Positions 35,501 through 44,953 are shown, counted from the stretch's first letter. The stretch is 64,000 bases of DNA from CAIUGU01 sp965279735 (GCA_965279735.1 OZ257260.1:1674001-1738000); one strand, 5' to 3'. Made by a program: numbers and translations. Notes: generated from the letters alone by a model not told the origin.

Positions 35501-38500
35501 GCATAAAGCACATGACCGGCGATCTGCTGGAAGAGGTTGGCCTCCTCTGCCGTCACCCCCAGATGACGCAACTGAACCTGGGCCTGGGTCCATGCGAGAG
35601 TCGAGGCGCGCACGAAGGCATTGGCGTCATGATGCCTGTCGAACAGATCCAGCACGCTGGCGCGCGAGGCTGCGACTCCTGTCCAGAACGAAAGATGGGC
35701 CGAAGTCCCAGGCGGAATCACCACGCGGTACCGGAGCGCGAAGACGGGATCCAGGACTGTCCCGACCGTATTCGAGAGCCTTCGTCCATCCATCACGGCA
35801 ATGGGCTCATTGAGTTCGCGACCACGGCCAATGAAGCGCGCGCGATCAGTCTCGAATTCCAGCGGACCGGAGACGTCGCCTTCGACCACCCCGTGGTGAG
35901 CAACCCATATCTCCGATTCACTCGATGAGCGGCGCCGGCGTGTGGCGAGGAGAAGCCCGAGCTTCGCGACGTGCTCGGTTTGCACGAACAGTTTCGAAAA
36001 GGCCGGGTGCGCGGTATCAGCCGCGGGGGGTGCGAGCACAAGCTCGCAATACGACGTGACATCGATCGTCCGCGTGGCGTGCCCCATGTTCGCAATGGAT
36101 ACCCGACGGACTTCGATGTCATCTTCCGGCGATACGACCACCTGCAATGTCGTCGTGATCTCCGCATCGGTACGGATGAATTCAGCGCGATCCTCGGTGA
36201 ATGCAACCGCGTAGGTATCGGGTTCAATGCCGCTGGGCTGGTAGCCGGCAGTCCACATCGATCCGCTGTCTGCGTCACGCAGGAAAATGTAGCTGCCCAT
36301 GTCGTCGCAGGTCGTGTCTTCACGCCAGCGCGTGACAGCGAGGTCGCGCCAGCGGCTGTAGCCGGAGCCCGCCCCTGTCACCATGACCGAATAGCGTCCG
36401 TTCGACAGCAGGTGCGTCTGCGGAGTTACATCATGCGCCGTGCGCAGTCGACGCACTTCGCGCAGCGGGTCGATATCGTTGCGGGCAGCCGTATTCACTT
36501 CTTCTGCCCGCGGGTGGGACACCGACACATCGCGGGGCGTGCCTTCCTGCAGGAGCAGTTCAGTCGCCTGGACGCTGGCTTCGGCGTGAAAGCGCACCCG
36601 CATCCTTCCATCGAACAGAACGTTGGCGATGGCGATCACGGTCATCCCCTGGTGATGCGCCATGAACGCCCGCACGATCGTGACATCCTGTCCCTCCGGC
36701 AGACGCGACCTCGTGTAGTCGAGCGCCTCGTAGAATCCATACCGGCCTCGCGCTCCGATCGCGGCAAGGCGTGCGAAGTTACGGGCCGCGGCCTGCGGGT
36801 TGACCATTGCCGCGAGTCCGGTGGCATAAGGCGCGATCACTACGTTTTCGCTTAAGCCCCGCTTGAGCCCGAGGCCAGGCACACCGAAGTTCGAGTATTG
36901 ATACGTGAGTTCGATATCGCGCGCGCTGTAGGCCGATTCCGATACCCCCCACGGAGTTCCCAGCGAATCACCGTATTCGATCTGGCGCTCAACGATCCGG
37001 CGACTGGTCTGTTCGAGCAGGCTTCGGGCGGGAGCCCGCATGACCAGCGCAGGCATCAGGTATTCGAACATCGAACCCGACCAGGAAATCAGTGCGACGC
37101 CATGCCCGATCGGCGTGACTGCCCGCCCCAGCCTGAACCAGTGACGCGCAGGCACATCGTTCTTGGCAATCGCGAAGAAGCTCGCGAGCCTGGCTTCGGA
37201 CGCGAGGAGATCGTAACAATTCGTATCGAGCACACCTTCGTCGGCGCGATAACCGATCGACAACAGCTTGCGTTCCACATCGAGCAGGAAGCCAAACTCC
37301 ATCGCGAGCGCCATGCTGCGCGCAAGAGTCTCGATGGCCACCAGCTGGTCAATCAGCATGCGCCTGGCGAACTCTGCAGGCTCCCTGTCGCGCTGCCAGT
37401 GCTCAAGCGTCCGCAGCGTCGCCTCTGCCCAGAAAACGATGTCGCCATGGGCCTCGTCCGCCTGATCGCCCGCGAACGCCCGTGCGCTGTCGGCCAGAGT
37501 GGCAGCAAGGTCCACCATTCGCGGCAGGTATCCGGTCTCTCTGGCGATGCCGGCGCGCAATTCTCCGGCGATGGAATCCAGGCCATCATGCATCTGCAGC
37601 GCGGTTGCCCCCTGCGCTCGCTGGTCGTCCGACAACGCTGCAATGGCTTCGCGCAGGAGATGCATTGCATCGGTCACACCCGCCGCGAACGTTGCGTCCG
37701 GAACGGGGACCTCGATCCACTCGCGACATGCATTGGCTACTGCGATCAGGTGGGCGGCAAGATTCCCGCTGTCCACTGATGAAACGTATCGGGGTTCGAG
37801 TGGACGCAGGTCCACGGTGTCGTACCAGTTGTAGAAATGGCCGCGGTGCTGCTGCAGGCGACGCATGGTCGCAAGCGTCGCCTCGAGTCGCCCAACCGCT
37901 TCGACGGTGCCGATCCACCCGAAATCCCGCGCACTGACGACACAGAGCAGATACAACCCCATGTTGGTGGGTGAGGTCCGATGGGCCACGACGGGCCTTG
38001 GATCTTCCTGGAAATTGTCCGGCGGCAGCATGTGATCGGCCGAGGTGACGAACTTCTCGAAGAAACGCCAGGTGCGACGGGCGACAAGGCGCAGTGCATG
38101 ATCGTCGACCGGAGAAACGGCAAGACGCCCCGCGACAAGCGGTGAAACACTGATGTTGCGCGCAATCGCCGGTGCCACGCTCCACAGGACTGCGAACGGT
38201 ATCGCCATCCACCAGGTACCGCCGCCCGCAAGGCTCACCACCAGCGCTGTCGCGAGAGCAATGAGCACGCTGACATTCATGCTGCGGTAGTAGTTGCCGA
38301 GGCTGAGCCGCGAATTGAGCTGGGCCTGTGCCGCGGGCACCCACTCGAGCAGATTGCGATGAGTCACCACCAGCCGGAACAGCGTTCGACCAATCGCATC
38401 CGTCATCAACCCTGCCTGATGCGCAAGAAAAGTCAGTCCCAGCACGAACTGCAGCACCGCCAGCTCGAACTCCAGGCGCAAAGCCCGGAAGTGACTTCGC

Positions 38501-41100
38501 GCAACGAGACCGCTGCGCCGAGGAAAGATGGAAGAGAACACGGGAATGAACGTCGGCCACGCGAGGGTGACCAGAACGAATGCCGTCCATGGCCCGGCCG
38601 CAGGCAATGGCAACAACCACCCTGTGATCAACGCAAGCAAGCTGGTGGGTGCGGAGAGCGATCGCCGCAGGTTGTCAATCATCTTCCAGCGACCAATCAG
38701 CGGCAAAGACCCATTGCCACGTCGGGTGAGATCCCGGCGTCCGAGAATCCACGGCAGCAACTGCCAGTCGCCGCGCGCCCAGCGATGATTGCGCACGGCC
38801 GCCACGTCGTAGCGCGAAGGAAATTCCTCCACCACTTCGATATCGGATACGAGGCCGGCTCGGGCAAAGGTTCCTTCGAACAGATCGTGGCTGAGCAGCG
38901 ATCCTTCAGGCACACGGTCCGCGAGTGCAGCTTCAAACGCATCGATGTCGTAGATGCCCTTGCCGGCGTAAGACCCCTCACCGAACAGGTCCTGGTACAC
39001 GTCGGAGGCAGCGACATCGTAGGGATCGATGCCCGTCATGCTCGAGAAGACGCGCTGGAACAATGACCCTTCGCGCCCGATGGGGAGCGATGGCGTCACG
39101 CGGGGCTGCAGTACGGCATAACCTTCGACTACGCGACCCAATGTCGGATCGAAGCGCGGCCGATTGAGAGGATGCGCAAGCTTGCCAACGAGCCGTCGTA
39201 CGGTCTCGCGTGGCAGTCTCGTATCAGCATCCAGCGTGACGACAAACCGCACATCCGGTGGCGCGGGCTGATCGCCATCGAGACCAATAAATGTCGTATC
39301 CCGTGCGCCGCGCAGGAGTCGATTGAGCTCATGCAGCTTGCCACGCTTGCGCTCCCAACCCATCCACTGCCCCTGCCCTTCACTCCACACCCTGCGACGA
39401 TGGAACAGGTGAAAACGCTCTCCGGCCGGTGCGGACCCATGAAGACGATTCAGGCGCGCGATGCCCGCCTTGGCGATCTCGAGCAGTGCTTCGTCACCTT
39501 CGACGCGCTCTGACGCGGCATCCGTCCAGTCCGAGAGCAGGGCGAAGTGGATGTCACCATCCGAGGACGCGAGATAGTGGACCTCGAGGCGTTCGATCTG
39601 GGTTTCGATTGCCTGTCCGGTCGTCAGGAGCGTCGGCACGACCACCATCGTTCGCAGCTCGGCGGGCACGCCTGCACGAAGCGCCAGACCTGGCAGGATC
39701 GTTGCTCCCACTCCCCGGGTGACGGTGCGGTTCACGATGGCGACTGCCACGTCCATCGACGGGATCAACGCGAAGAGCAGGAGCAACCCGGCTGCGAGAC
39801 CCGCGACCCCTGCACTCTGCAATATCAGGAGTGGCACCGCGAGAATGATCAATGTGACCAGGCAGATGGCGCTGATGTAGGCGCCTGGGCCCATCCAGTG
39901 GCTGATTCTTCCGGGTAGGCTGTGCAGCGGCTGTCGATAGCCGAGGGTGCGCTCGAGATCGCTGCGTCCCTCCGTCAGGAGGTGGTACCCCGGATCGCTT
40001 TCGCGCGGCGATCCGGCAGACCTGTCAGTCGCCGCAAGCACTGCCTGGACGACTTCGAGCTCGGTGTGCGACGACCCCCTCGCCAGCTGCTCTATGACAC
40101 TGCGATAAAGATTGCGGGTTGCGAAGTCCATGTCCGCGAAGTTGCCGGCGGCCCCCAGCGCCTCGTCGACGAGACTGACCTCCTCGAAGAAGTCGGGCCA
40201 GTTCACGTCCGAGATCAGCCGCATGCTCGTAATGATGTTGCGGACGGTGACGTTCGCCGCACCCTGCCGTTGATGCTCGTCATGCACGATCTGATCGGCT
40301 GTAGCGCCCTGCCCCGTCAACCGGGTTTCGAGCCAGACGAGCGACGGCGTCACGCGGGGATCCTGATCGCGCAGGCGCTTTACGAGCTGCACGACGAAGG
40401 CCGCGGAAAACTGTTCCGCCCGGTTCTGGAAATGCAGTAGTGCCTGTGGATCCAGAATGCGTCCGTTGACGCCGAGCAGCCGATCCGCCACATCGTCGGC
40501 ATCCTGTCGTGCCAGACGGCTGCTCACGATGCGTTCGGCAGCGCGCCGCAGATTCTCCACCAGGACAATCCGCAGGGTGATGGCAATGGCCCATAACTCT
40601 CCGATCGTGAGAGGCTGGACCTTCTGGTAAGCCCGGATGAAGCGGCGCAGCGTTTCCGGATCGAACCGGCTGTCGCTATGGGCGATGAGCGCCCACGCAA
40701 TGCCGAAGACCCTGGGATAACCGGCAAGATGCCCGCCAGCGAGCTTCGGCAACTGGCGGTAGAACCGGGGCGGCAGATCGTCCTGGATCTGCCGGATCTG
40801 CTCATCCACGAGATGATAGTTGTCGATCAACCATTCGGCGGCAGGCGTGATGGCATGCCCTTCACTCATCGCATTGGCAATGGTGCGATACGCGTCGAGA
40901 AGAACCGTCTCGTTGTCGTTCAGCCTCGCGTTCAGGGATCGGCGTGTCGCCGGCCGGGCGGTGACCGCCTGCGCGTCCGCCAGACTCGCGGCGTGCACCT
41001 CCAGCCGTTCAATGCTGAACAGCTCATCGCGGATGATCTCGGTATTCCAGGGCGACTCTACCGATCTGAAATCAAGCAGACGATGCAGGTACCGGTTCAA
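32569..41100 (-). CDS. ndvB: Cyclic beta-1,2-glucan synthase (NdvB/Cgs-like)
   Basis: 2843 residues, close to the length of NdvB and Brucella Cgs. These inner-membrane enzymes prime, elongate and cyclise beta-1,2-glucan from UDP-glucose. Seen: membrane helices at about 410-455 and 800-1000; a GT84-type transferase between them with VVTLDADTRLP and HRWARGDWQ; large glucoamylase-like and carbohydrate-binding beta domains; and a C-terminal GH94-type phosphorylase with GTGDWNDGMN holding the catalytic Asp. The start is TTG whose last bases form the TGA stop of the Crp-type gene (TTGA), so synthesis is coupled. This enzyme is best known from alphaproteobacteria; product not proven here. Confidence 0.9.
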   Translation of the reverse strand: MNRYLHRLLDFRSVESPWNTEIIRDELFSIERLEVHAASLADAQAVTARPATRRSLNARLNDNETVLLDAYRTIANAMSEGHAITPAAEWLIDNYHLVDEQIRQIQDDLPPRFYRQLPKLAGGHLAGYPRVFGIAWALIAHSDSRFDPETLRRFIRAYQKVQPLTIGELWAIAITLRIVLVENLRRAAERIVSSRLARQDADDVADRLLGVNGRILDPQALLHFQNRAEQFSAAFVVQLVKRLRDQDPRVTPSLVWLETRLTGQGATADQIVHDEHQRQGAANVTVRNIITSMRLISDVNWPDFFEEVSLVDEALGAAGNFADMDFATRNLYRSVIEQLARGSSHTELEVVQAVLAATDRSAGSPRESDPGYHLLTEGRSDLERTLGYRQPLHSLPGRISHWMGPGAYISAICLVTLIILAVPLLILQSAGVAGLAAGLLLLFALIPSMDVAVAIVNRTVTRGVGATILPGLALRAGVPAELRTMVVVPTLLTTGQAIETQIERLEVHYLASSDGDIHFALLSDWTDAASERVEGDEALLEIAKAGIARLNRLHGSAPAGERFHLFHRRRVWSEGQGQWMGWERKRGKLHELNRLLRGARDTTFIGLDGDQPAPPDVRFVVTLDADTRLPRETVRRLVGKLAHPLNRPRFDPTLGRVVEGYAVLQPRVTPSLPIGREGSLFQRVFSSMTGIDPYDVAASDVYQDLFGEGSYAGKGIYDIDAFEAALADRVPEGSLLSHDLFEGTFARAGLVSDIEVVEEFPSRYDVAAVRNHRWARGDWQLLPWILGRRDLTRRGNGSLPLIGRWKMIDNLRRSLSAPTSLLALITGWLLPLPAAGPWTAFVLVTLAWPTFIPVFSSIFPRRSGLVARSHFRALRLEFELAVLQFVLGLTFLAHQAGLMTDAIGRTLFRLVVTHRNLLEWVPAAQAQLNSRLSLGNYYRSMNVSVLIALATALVVSLAGGGTWWMAIPFAVLWSVAPAIARNISVSPLVAGRLAVSPVDDHALRLVARRTWRFFEKFVTSADHMLPPDNFQEDPRPVVAHRTSPTNMGLYLLCVVSARDFGWIGTVEAVGRLEATLATMRRLQQHRGHFYNWYDTVDLRPLEPRYVSSVDSGNLAAHLIAVANACREWIEVPVPDATFAAGVTDAMHLLREAIAALSDDQRAQGATALQMHDGLDSIAGELRAGIARETGYLPRMVDLAATLADSARAFAGDQADEAHGDIVFWAEATLRTLEHWQRDREPAEFARRMLIDQLVAIETLARSMALAMEFGFLLDVERKLLSIGYRADEGVLDTNCYDLLASEARLASFFAIAKNDVPARHWFRLGRAVTPIGHGVALISWSGSMFEYLMPALVMRAPARSLLEQTSRRIVERQIEYGDSLGTPWGVSESAYSARDIELTYQYSNFGVPGLGLKRGLSENVVIAPYATGLAAMVNPQAAARNFARLAAIGARGRYGFYEALDYTRSRLPEGQDVTIVRAFMAHHQGMTVIAIANVLFDGRMRVRFHAEASVQATELLLQEGTPRDVSVSHPRAEEVNTAARNDIDPLREVRRLRTAHDVTPQTHLLSNGRYSVMVTGAGSGYSRWRDLAVTRWREDTTCDDMGSYIFLRDADSGSMWTAGYQPSGIEPDTYAVAFTEDRAEFIRTDAEITTTLQVVVSPEDDIEVRRVSIANMGHATRTIDVTSYCELVLAPPAADTAHPAFSKLFVQTEHVAKLGLLLATRRRRSSSESEIWVAHHGVVEGDVSGPLEFETDRARFIGRGRELNEPIAVMDGRRLSNTVGTVLDPVFALRYRVVIPPGTSAHLSFWTGVAASRASVLDLFDRHHDANAFVRASTLAWTQAQVQLRHLGVTAEEANLFQQIAGHVLYADGSMRPSSDTVQRGSGPQSALWSLGISGDLPVLLLRIDHVEDIAIVRQLLQAHEYWRLKQLAVDLVILNERGSSYVQDLQIALETAVRTSQARPPVSMDRGAGAKGSVFVLRTDLISSETRLLLSSIARVVFVGQRGSLADQVERRAALHAGPVRLPQRRLAVEPLERASFPEDLEFFNGIGGFTADGREYMTSLDAGQSTPAPWINVIANAQFGFQVAVEGGGYTWSVNSRENQLTQWSNDPVADRPGEVLYLRDEQTGEVWGPTSAPFRDESTPYQVRHGQGYSRFEHSARGIALDLLLYVPLEDPIKICRLKIHNTSLRTRRLSVTAYVEWVLGTTRGASAPFIVTELDPVSGALFARNPWHGTFGSRVAFADLAGKQTEWTADRQEFLGRHGRLDLPAALASTRSFSGRTGAGLDPCSALKTRFELKAGEATEIVFFLGEASSAGEAQALLTRYRSADLDDVYQKVVDHWDEVLGTVQVKTPDRSFDLMLNRWLLYQTLVCRIWARSAFYQASGAYGFRDQLQDGMAIILAKPELTREHLLRAAGRQFPQGDVQHWWLPPTGQGVRTRISDDRIWLAYAATHYLKVTNDLAVLDERVMFIEGASLEAGEHDAYFLPLISDDGATFYEHCARGLDDSLATGAHGLPLIGTGDWNDGMNRVGELGRGESIWLGWFLHVTLSGFSAVAISRNDLARAARWTAAARLLRKALERTGWDGAWYRRGYFDDGTPFGSAASDECRIDSIAQSWSVISGAADSLRAAQAMAAVDDQLIRREDGLALLFTPPFDRTPLDPGYVKGYPPGLRENGGQYTHAAAWSVIAFAKLGQGDKAAELFGMLNPVNRTSTRTRLRRYKVEPYVVAADVYSVAPHVGRGGWTWYTGSAGWMYRAGLESILGFQQQGGQLLIDPCIPVNWPRFEIFYRYRSTRYEITVENPEGVSRGVIRTELDGIILPGSEARISLMDDGITHQVRVTLG

Positions 41101-41852
41101 TGGGGTGGTTTCAATCGGGGAGTTTTCCCGGAAGATCCCGCGCGCGGCACCATGGTTTCCTCATACATCGCATTGCTCTGCTCGTAGCAGCGGCAGGAGG
41201 CCTGCTCGAGACCGGGTCCATCGAGAATCTCGATTTCACCCCGTCGGTAGTTGATGAGCTTCTGTGCGTGCAAGGCGCTGGCCGCCTCGGTGATTCCCAC
41301 GCGCCGCACGCCGAGCATGTACGCCAGGAATTCGTGCGTGATGTGGAACGTGTCGGAGTGCGCCCGATCCCGGGTCAGCAGCAACCAGCGCGCCAGCCGT
41401 GCCTCCACGACGTGGTAACGGGTGCAGGCAGCAGTCTGCGCAAGCTGACTCATCAATACGTGAACGTAGCGGTTCATCACTTGCCTGAGCGCCGGGTTCT
41501 TTTCGCAGTACCGGGTAAAGACTGCGGCACTCATGCGGAGGGCTTTTCCCGCGCCCTGGACCAGTGAATGCTGCGAAGTGGTTTTCACGCCCAGGATCAG
41601 CGATGTGCCGAGCATGCCTTCGTCGCCGGCGATGCCGACTTCCAGCCGCTCATGGTCATCGAGCGCCGTCACGAGGGAAATGAAACTGTCGAGCGGGAAA
41701 TAGACGTACTGAACCCTGTCACCGGCCTTGCAAAGCACTTGCGCGAAATCGAGGGTTACGGAATCACAGCTGGCCAGAAAGCGGCGCCTCAGCACGGGCG
41801 GCAACGAAACAAGGAGACGGTTGGCCGGAGCGGCCCGTTTCGATGATGGCAT
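41097..41852 (-). CDS. Crp/Fnr-family regulator upstream of glucan synthase
   Basis: 251 residues. N-terminal cyclic-nucleotide-like beta-barrel to about 140 (YFPLDSFISLVTAL, GDEGMLGTSLILGV), dimer helix, then winged helix with LAYMLGVRRVGITEAASAL as recognition region. The FNR-type N-terminal cysteine cluster is absent, and the cAMP-binding consensus is not evident, so its signal is unknown. ATG after AAGGATCCC. Its stop overlaps the glucan synthase start, and two palindromes lie about 220-250 bases upstream, so it probably regulates its own operon. Confidence 0.9.
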   Translation of the reverse strand: MPSSKRAAPANRLLVSLPPVLRRRFLASCDSVTLDFAQVLCKAGDRVQYVYFPLDSFISLVTALDDHERLEVGIAGDEGMLGTSLILGVKTTSQHSLVQGAGKALRMSAAVFTRYCEKNPALRQVMNRYVHVLMSQLAQTAACTRYHVVEARLARWLLLTRDRAHSDTFHITHEFLAYMLGVRRVGITEAASALHAQKLINYRRGEIEILDGPGLEQASCRCYEQSNAMYEETMVPRAGSSGKTPRLKPPH

Positions 41853-42142
41853 GGGATCCTTGGGAAGAGGCACCGGTGATCGGTGGCTTGCGCAGGCAAC
41901 AGCGCGAGGCGTCGCACTTGGACTCAGCATACACGGAAAGGTATGGCGCGGCGGCGCGGCGCCGGGCATGGCAGGAATTACACTATGAAGTGGGCTGCGC
42001 TAGCTGTACCCACCCCGACGGAAGATCAAATCCAGCGCTTCCAAACCGTCCCCGATCACGGGCTCCAGACTGACTGCTGCAGTCGACCACAAACTGCTGC
42101 AGTCCGCCGTACGCCAACGAACACTTCAGGCAATGTTGGCCG
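41853..42142. other. Intergenic region between two Crp-type genes
   Basis: 290 bases with no convincing gene. It contains the two palindromes at 42072-42104 and presumably the promoter of the Crp-glucan synthase-ackA-xfp operon. No T-rich terminator follows the upstream Crp-type gene, so read-through is possible. Confidence 0.6.
42072..42104. promoter_or_regulatory. Two phased palindromic sites
   Basis: GACTGCTGCAGTC at 42072-42084 is a perfect palindrome around a central T. ACTGCTGCAGT at 42093-42103 is the same core with one arm shorter. The centres are 20 bases apart, about two helical turns, so dimers would bind on one face of the DNA. They lie between the two Crp-type genes, in the upstream region of the glucan synthase operon. 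The binding protein is unknown; a Crp-type dimer is a natural candidate. Confidence 0.55.
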
Positions 42143-42862
42143 TCAGATGCTGATTCCCTGCGGTAGCAGCCTGTCAGACTCCTTCTTCACCACCGCATAG
42201 CATTCACAGGAGCGGCGCTCCACCCCCACCCGATCGAGTACGGTGATGCGACCGCGGCTGTACTGAATCAGCCCGGCTTCCTGCAGTTTGCCTGCAGCTT
42301 CCGTCACGCCTTCCCTGCGTACACCCAGCATGTTGGCAATAAGCTCCTGGGTCATGATGAGTTCGTTGGAGGCGAGGCGGTCGAGACTCAGCAGCAACCA
42401 GCGGCAGAGCTGCTGGTCAACTGAATGATGGCGATTGCAGACGGCCGTCTGCGCCATCTGTGTCAACAATGCCTGCGTATAGCGCAGCAGCAGGTGCTGC
42501 ATGGCTCCGGCCCGGGCGAATTCGTCCTTGAGCCGCTTGCCCGTCAGCCGGTAAGCATGGCCCGCACTCTGCACTACCGCGCGACTGGGCGTGGTCTCTC
42601 CGCCCATGAAAAGGGAGACACCAATGATGCCTTCGTTGCCGACCACGGCAATTTCAGCGGACGCGCCATCCGCCATCGTGTAGAGCAGGGACACTATCGA
42701 GGTCGTTGGAAAATAGACATTCCGGAGGCGATTGCCGGATTCGTACAGCACCTCGCCAAGCGGCAGCGGCACAACCTCAAGATGAGATTCAATGCGCTCG
42801 AATTCCGTCGCCGGCAATGCAGCGAGCAGATGGTTCTGGCGTGGATTGCAAGCTTCCGGCAT
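42143..42862 (-). CDS. Second Crp/Fnr-family regulator
   Basis: 239 residues and clearly a paralogue of the next gene downstream: VYFPTTSIVSLLYTM, GNEGIIGVSLFMGG and LIANMLGVRREGVTEAAGKL match it position for position. No cysteine cluster. Start ATG before PEACNPRQNHLL; the frame stays open far upstream, but that part lacks domain similarity. Separate role from the first copy unknown. Confidence 0.88.
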   Translation of the reverse strand: MPEACNPRQNHLLAALPATEFERIESHLEVVPLPLGEVLYESGNRLRNVYFPTTSIVSLLYTMADGASAEIAVVGNEGIIGVSLFMGGETTPSRAVVQSAGHAYRLTGKRLKDEFARAGAMQHLLLRYTQALLTQMAQTAVCNRHHSVDQQLCRWLLLSLDRLASNELIMTQELIANMLGVRREGVTEAAGKLQEAGLIQYSRGRITVLDRVGVERRSCECYAVVKKESDRLLPQGISI

Positions 42863-43001
42863 CGATTTTCCATTGCCCCGGCGGACTACGCAGGCATGCC
42901 ATGTGACCACTGTCCGCGCCATTCCTTGACGCGGAGTGTAGAGCATTGCGGTGCCTTGTGTTCGACAGCGCACAAACGACTCTTGAGATGGACGATGCGG
43001 G

Positions 43002-43352
43002 TTACGGCTGCTGCAAGTACCCCAGCATCGTGGAGGTCCAGGACACCTTGATTGACCAGATACGCTTTCCCGGAGCACTACCCAGGATCACCAATGCAGG
43101 TGAGGTATCTGCGGGCATGACATACAGTAGCGGTGAGTATGAGGTGACGGGAACATACACATGGCTGAGGAGCGTGGTGGACTCCTGCAACACCTTCACC
43201 AGCGCAAGGTCAGGAAATGCAGATGAAGACAGCTTGTCGAAAGCCCCGCGAATGAGCAGATCGGAAGGGACCGGAGGCGACAGCCCAAGTTCACCCGCTG
43301 CAACGCTGGTACCCGCGATGCCATTGAGGATCAAAGGTTCTTTCTTAGACAC
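43002..43352 (-). pseudogene. Truncated third Crp-type regulator
   Basis: 116-codon frame whose middle (ESTTLLSHVYVPVTSYSPLLY) aligns with the effector barrel of the Crp-type gene just downstream (YESGNRLRNVYFPTTSIVSLLY). Similarity stops soon after VILG, and neither the rest of the barrel nor a winged helix follows in any frame I checked by eye. It is therefore probably a decayed or truncated copy, on the same strand. It could still be expressed as a small protein. A palindrome TCGGTTACCGA at 43421-43431 lies upstream. Confidence 0.6.
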
Positions 43353-43888
43353 GAAGACCCTTACCTCACCTCTTCAGCTTGCGGTAATGAATTTAATCAT
43401 GCCCCTCCCGGACCAGTCTGTCGGTTACCGAACATAGGGAAACTTTTTTTTCAAGATTTCCGGCTGCACGGTGCGAACATGCGTTCGCTAGCGCACTGAT
43501 GTTTTGCGACCTTTCGAGGATGGTTACGTCCCAGCGAACGACGCCTGAATCCGGGTCGCCGCGATCCTCTGCAAGCAGATGCCGACCAACTCTATATATG
43601 TATCAGCGAGTTCCCAAGGTGCGCGTCTCGGGAGTCTGGAACAGGAATCCCTGGAGTCCATCACGCAAGTCAGGTACCCCGTATCGCCAGGGGATCGACG
43701 ACGGCCGGCAACCGGATGACGTTCCACCAATGACTCCTGCATCGGAACCCGTCAAGAGCAGCATCATTCAGGGCGTCACTAAAGCACGTCCCGCCAGAAG
43801 ACCCATCGGATCCCGCACCTGACTCGTCCGCTCAACGCCTGAAGAAAGTAAGATGCCGGGCATATTCGCGGTGTGAGGCCCTTCCGGC
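43353..43888. other. Non-coding stretch between Crp-type genes and LLM gene
   Basis: 536 bases without a convincing gene; open frames on both strands have no recognisable domain and poor codon pattern. It holds an 11-base palindrome TCGGTTACCGA (43421-43431), a run of T at 43444-43451, and a GCGAAC/GTTCGC hairpin at 43473-43488. It may be decayed coding sequence plus the two divergent promoters. Confidence 0.5.
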
Positions 43889-44902
43889 ATGAAACTTTCA
43901 GTTCTGGATCAGGCGCCCATTTCGGCAGGCGATACGGCGGCAGACGCGCTGCGGAACACCATCGACCTCGCTCGTCTTGCCGACAGATGCGGTTACACGC
44001 GCTACTGGGTTGCCGAACATCATTCGATGGCTTCCCTCGCCTGCCCGGCGCCGGAAATCCTGATCGCGCGGTTGGGAGTCGAAACGCAGCGCATCCGCAT
44101 CGGCTCGGGGGGCGTCATGCTTCCCCATTACAGCCCGTACAAGGTGGCCGAAACCTTTGCGATGCTGAGCGCGATGTATCCAGGACGAATCGATCTGGGG
44201 CTTGGACGTGCACCTGGAGGCGGACCACTTGAAACGTTCGCCTTGCGCCGTGAGCGCTCCGACCGGCCCATGGCAGATGATTTCGGCGATCAGCTGCTTG
44301 AGCTGCTGGCTTTCCTCGACAAGAACTTTCCCGCGGACCACGCCTTCAACCGCATCAAGCTGCCTACCCATACCCTGACGGGCGCGGATGTGTGGCTGCT
44401 GGGGTCGAGCATGTGGAGTTCGGCAGCGGCCGCGCAGCTCGGGCTTTCCTACGCCTTCGCGCATTTCTTCAGCGGTGAATCGACTCGTGAGGCCATCGGG
44501 CAATACCGGTCGCGCTTCACTCCCTCGAGATATCGCGATCGACCCGAAGCGATGGCCGCGGTCGGCGTGATCTGCGCAGATACGCAGGAAGAGGCCGAGC
44601 GGCTGGCATTGAGCGTGCGGCTGCTGCGCAAACGTCTGCGGCAAGGCATGCCGGGTCCGATTGCCTCGCCGGAGGACGCGCGCAAGGAACTCGGCTCCGA
44701 AGCGCTTGCACCCGATCCCGAAAGACAGGAATGGCCGGCCCATTTTGTCGGCACACCCGCAAAGGTTCGCGATGACCTGACGCGAATGGCAACCGAACTG
44801 AAACTCGATGAGCTGATCGTCGTCACCATCACGCATGATCATCAGGCGAGACGGAGGTCGTACGAGCTGCTCGCGCAGGAGTTCGAACTCCGCAACGAAT
44901 AG
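43889..44902 (+). CDS. LLM-class flavin-dependent oxidoreductase (luciferase-like)
   Basis: 337 residues with the bacterial luciferase-like TIM barrel that uses reduced flavin. Features: LSVLDQAPISAG, YWVAEHHSMASLACPAPEIL, RIGSGGVMLPHYSPYKVAE, RIDLGLGRAPGG near residue 110, LLGSSMWSS and the C-terminal FVGTPAKVRDDL. It belongs to the YhbW-like branch, whose substrates are mostly unknown. It is a single gene, 51 bases before the DUF457 gene. Confidence 0.92.
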   Translation: MKLSVLDQAPISAGDTAADALRNTIDLARLADRCGYTRYWVAEHHSMASLACPAPEILIARLGVETQRIRIGSGGVMLPHYSPYKVAETFAMLSAMYPGRIDLGLGRAPGGGPLETFALRRERSDRPMADDFGDQLLELLAFLDKNFPADHAFNRIKLPTHTLTGADVWLLGSSMWSSAAAAQLGLSYAFAHFFSGESTREAIGQYRSRFTPSRYRDRPEAMAAVGVICADTQEEAERLALSVRLLRKRLRQGMPGPIASPEDARKELGSEALAPDPERQEWPAHFVGTPAKVRDDLTRMATELKLDELIVVTITHDHQARRRSYELLAQEFELRNE

Positions 44903-44953
44903 GCAAGCGAACAGAGTTCGCCGGTTGCTTCTTAGCGGCTAATATCGTCGCGC

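Noticed and set aside
43499..43822. 107-codon open frame in the region before the LLM gene
   Set aside because: No domain, no good ribosome-binding site, and composition unlike the neighbouring genes.
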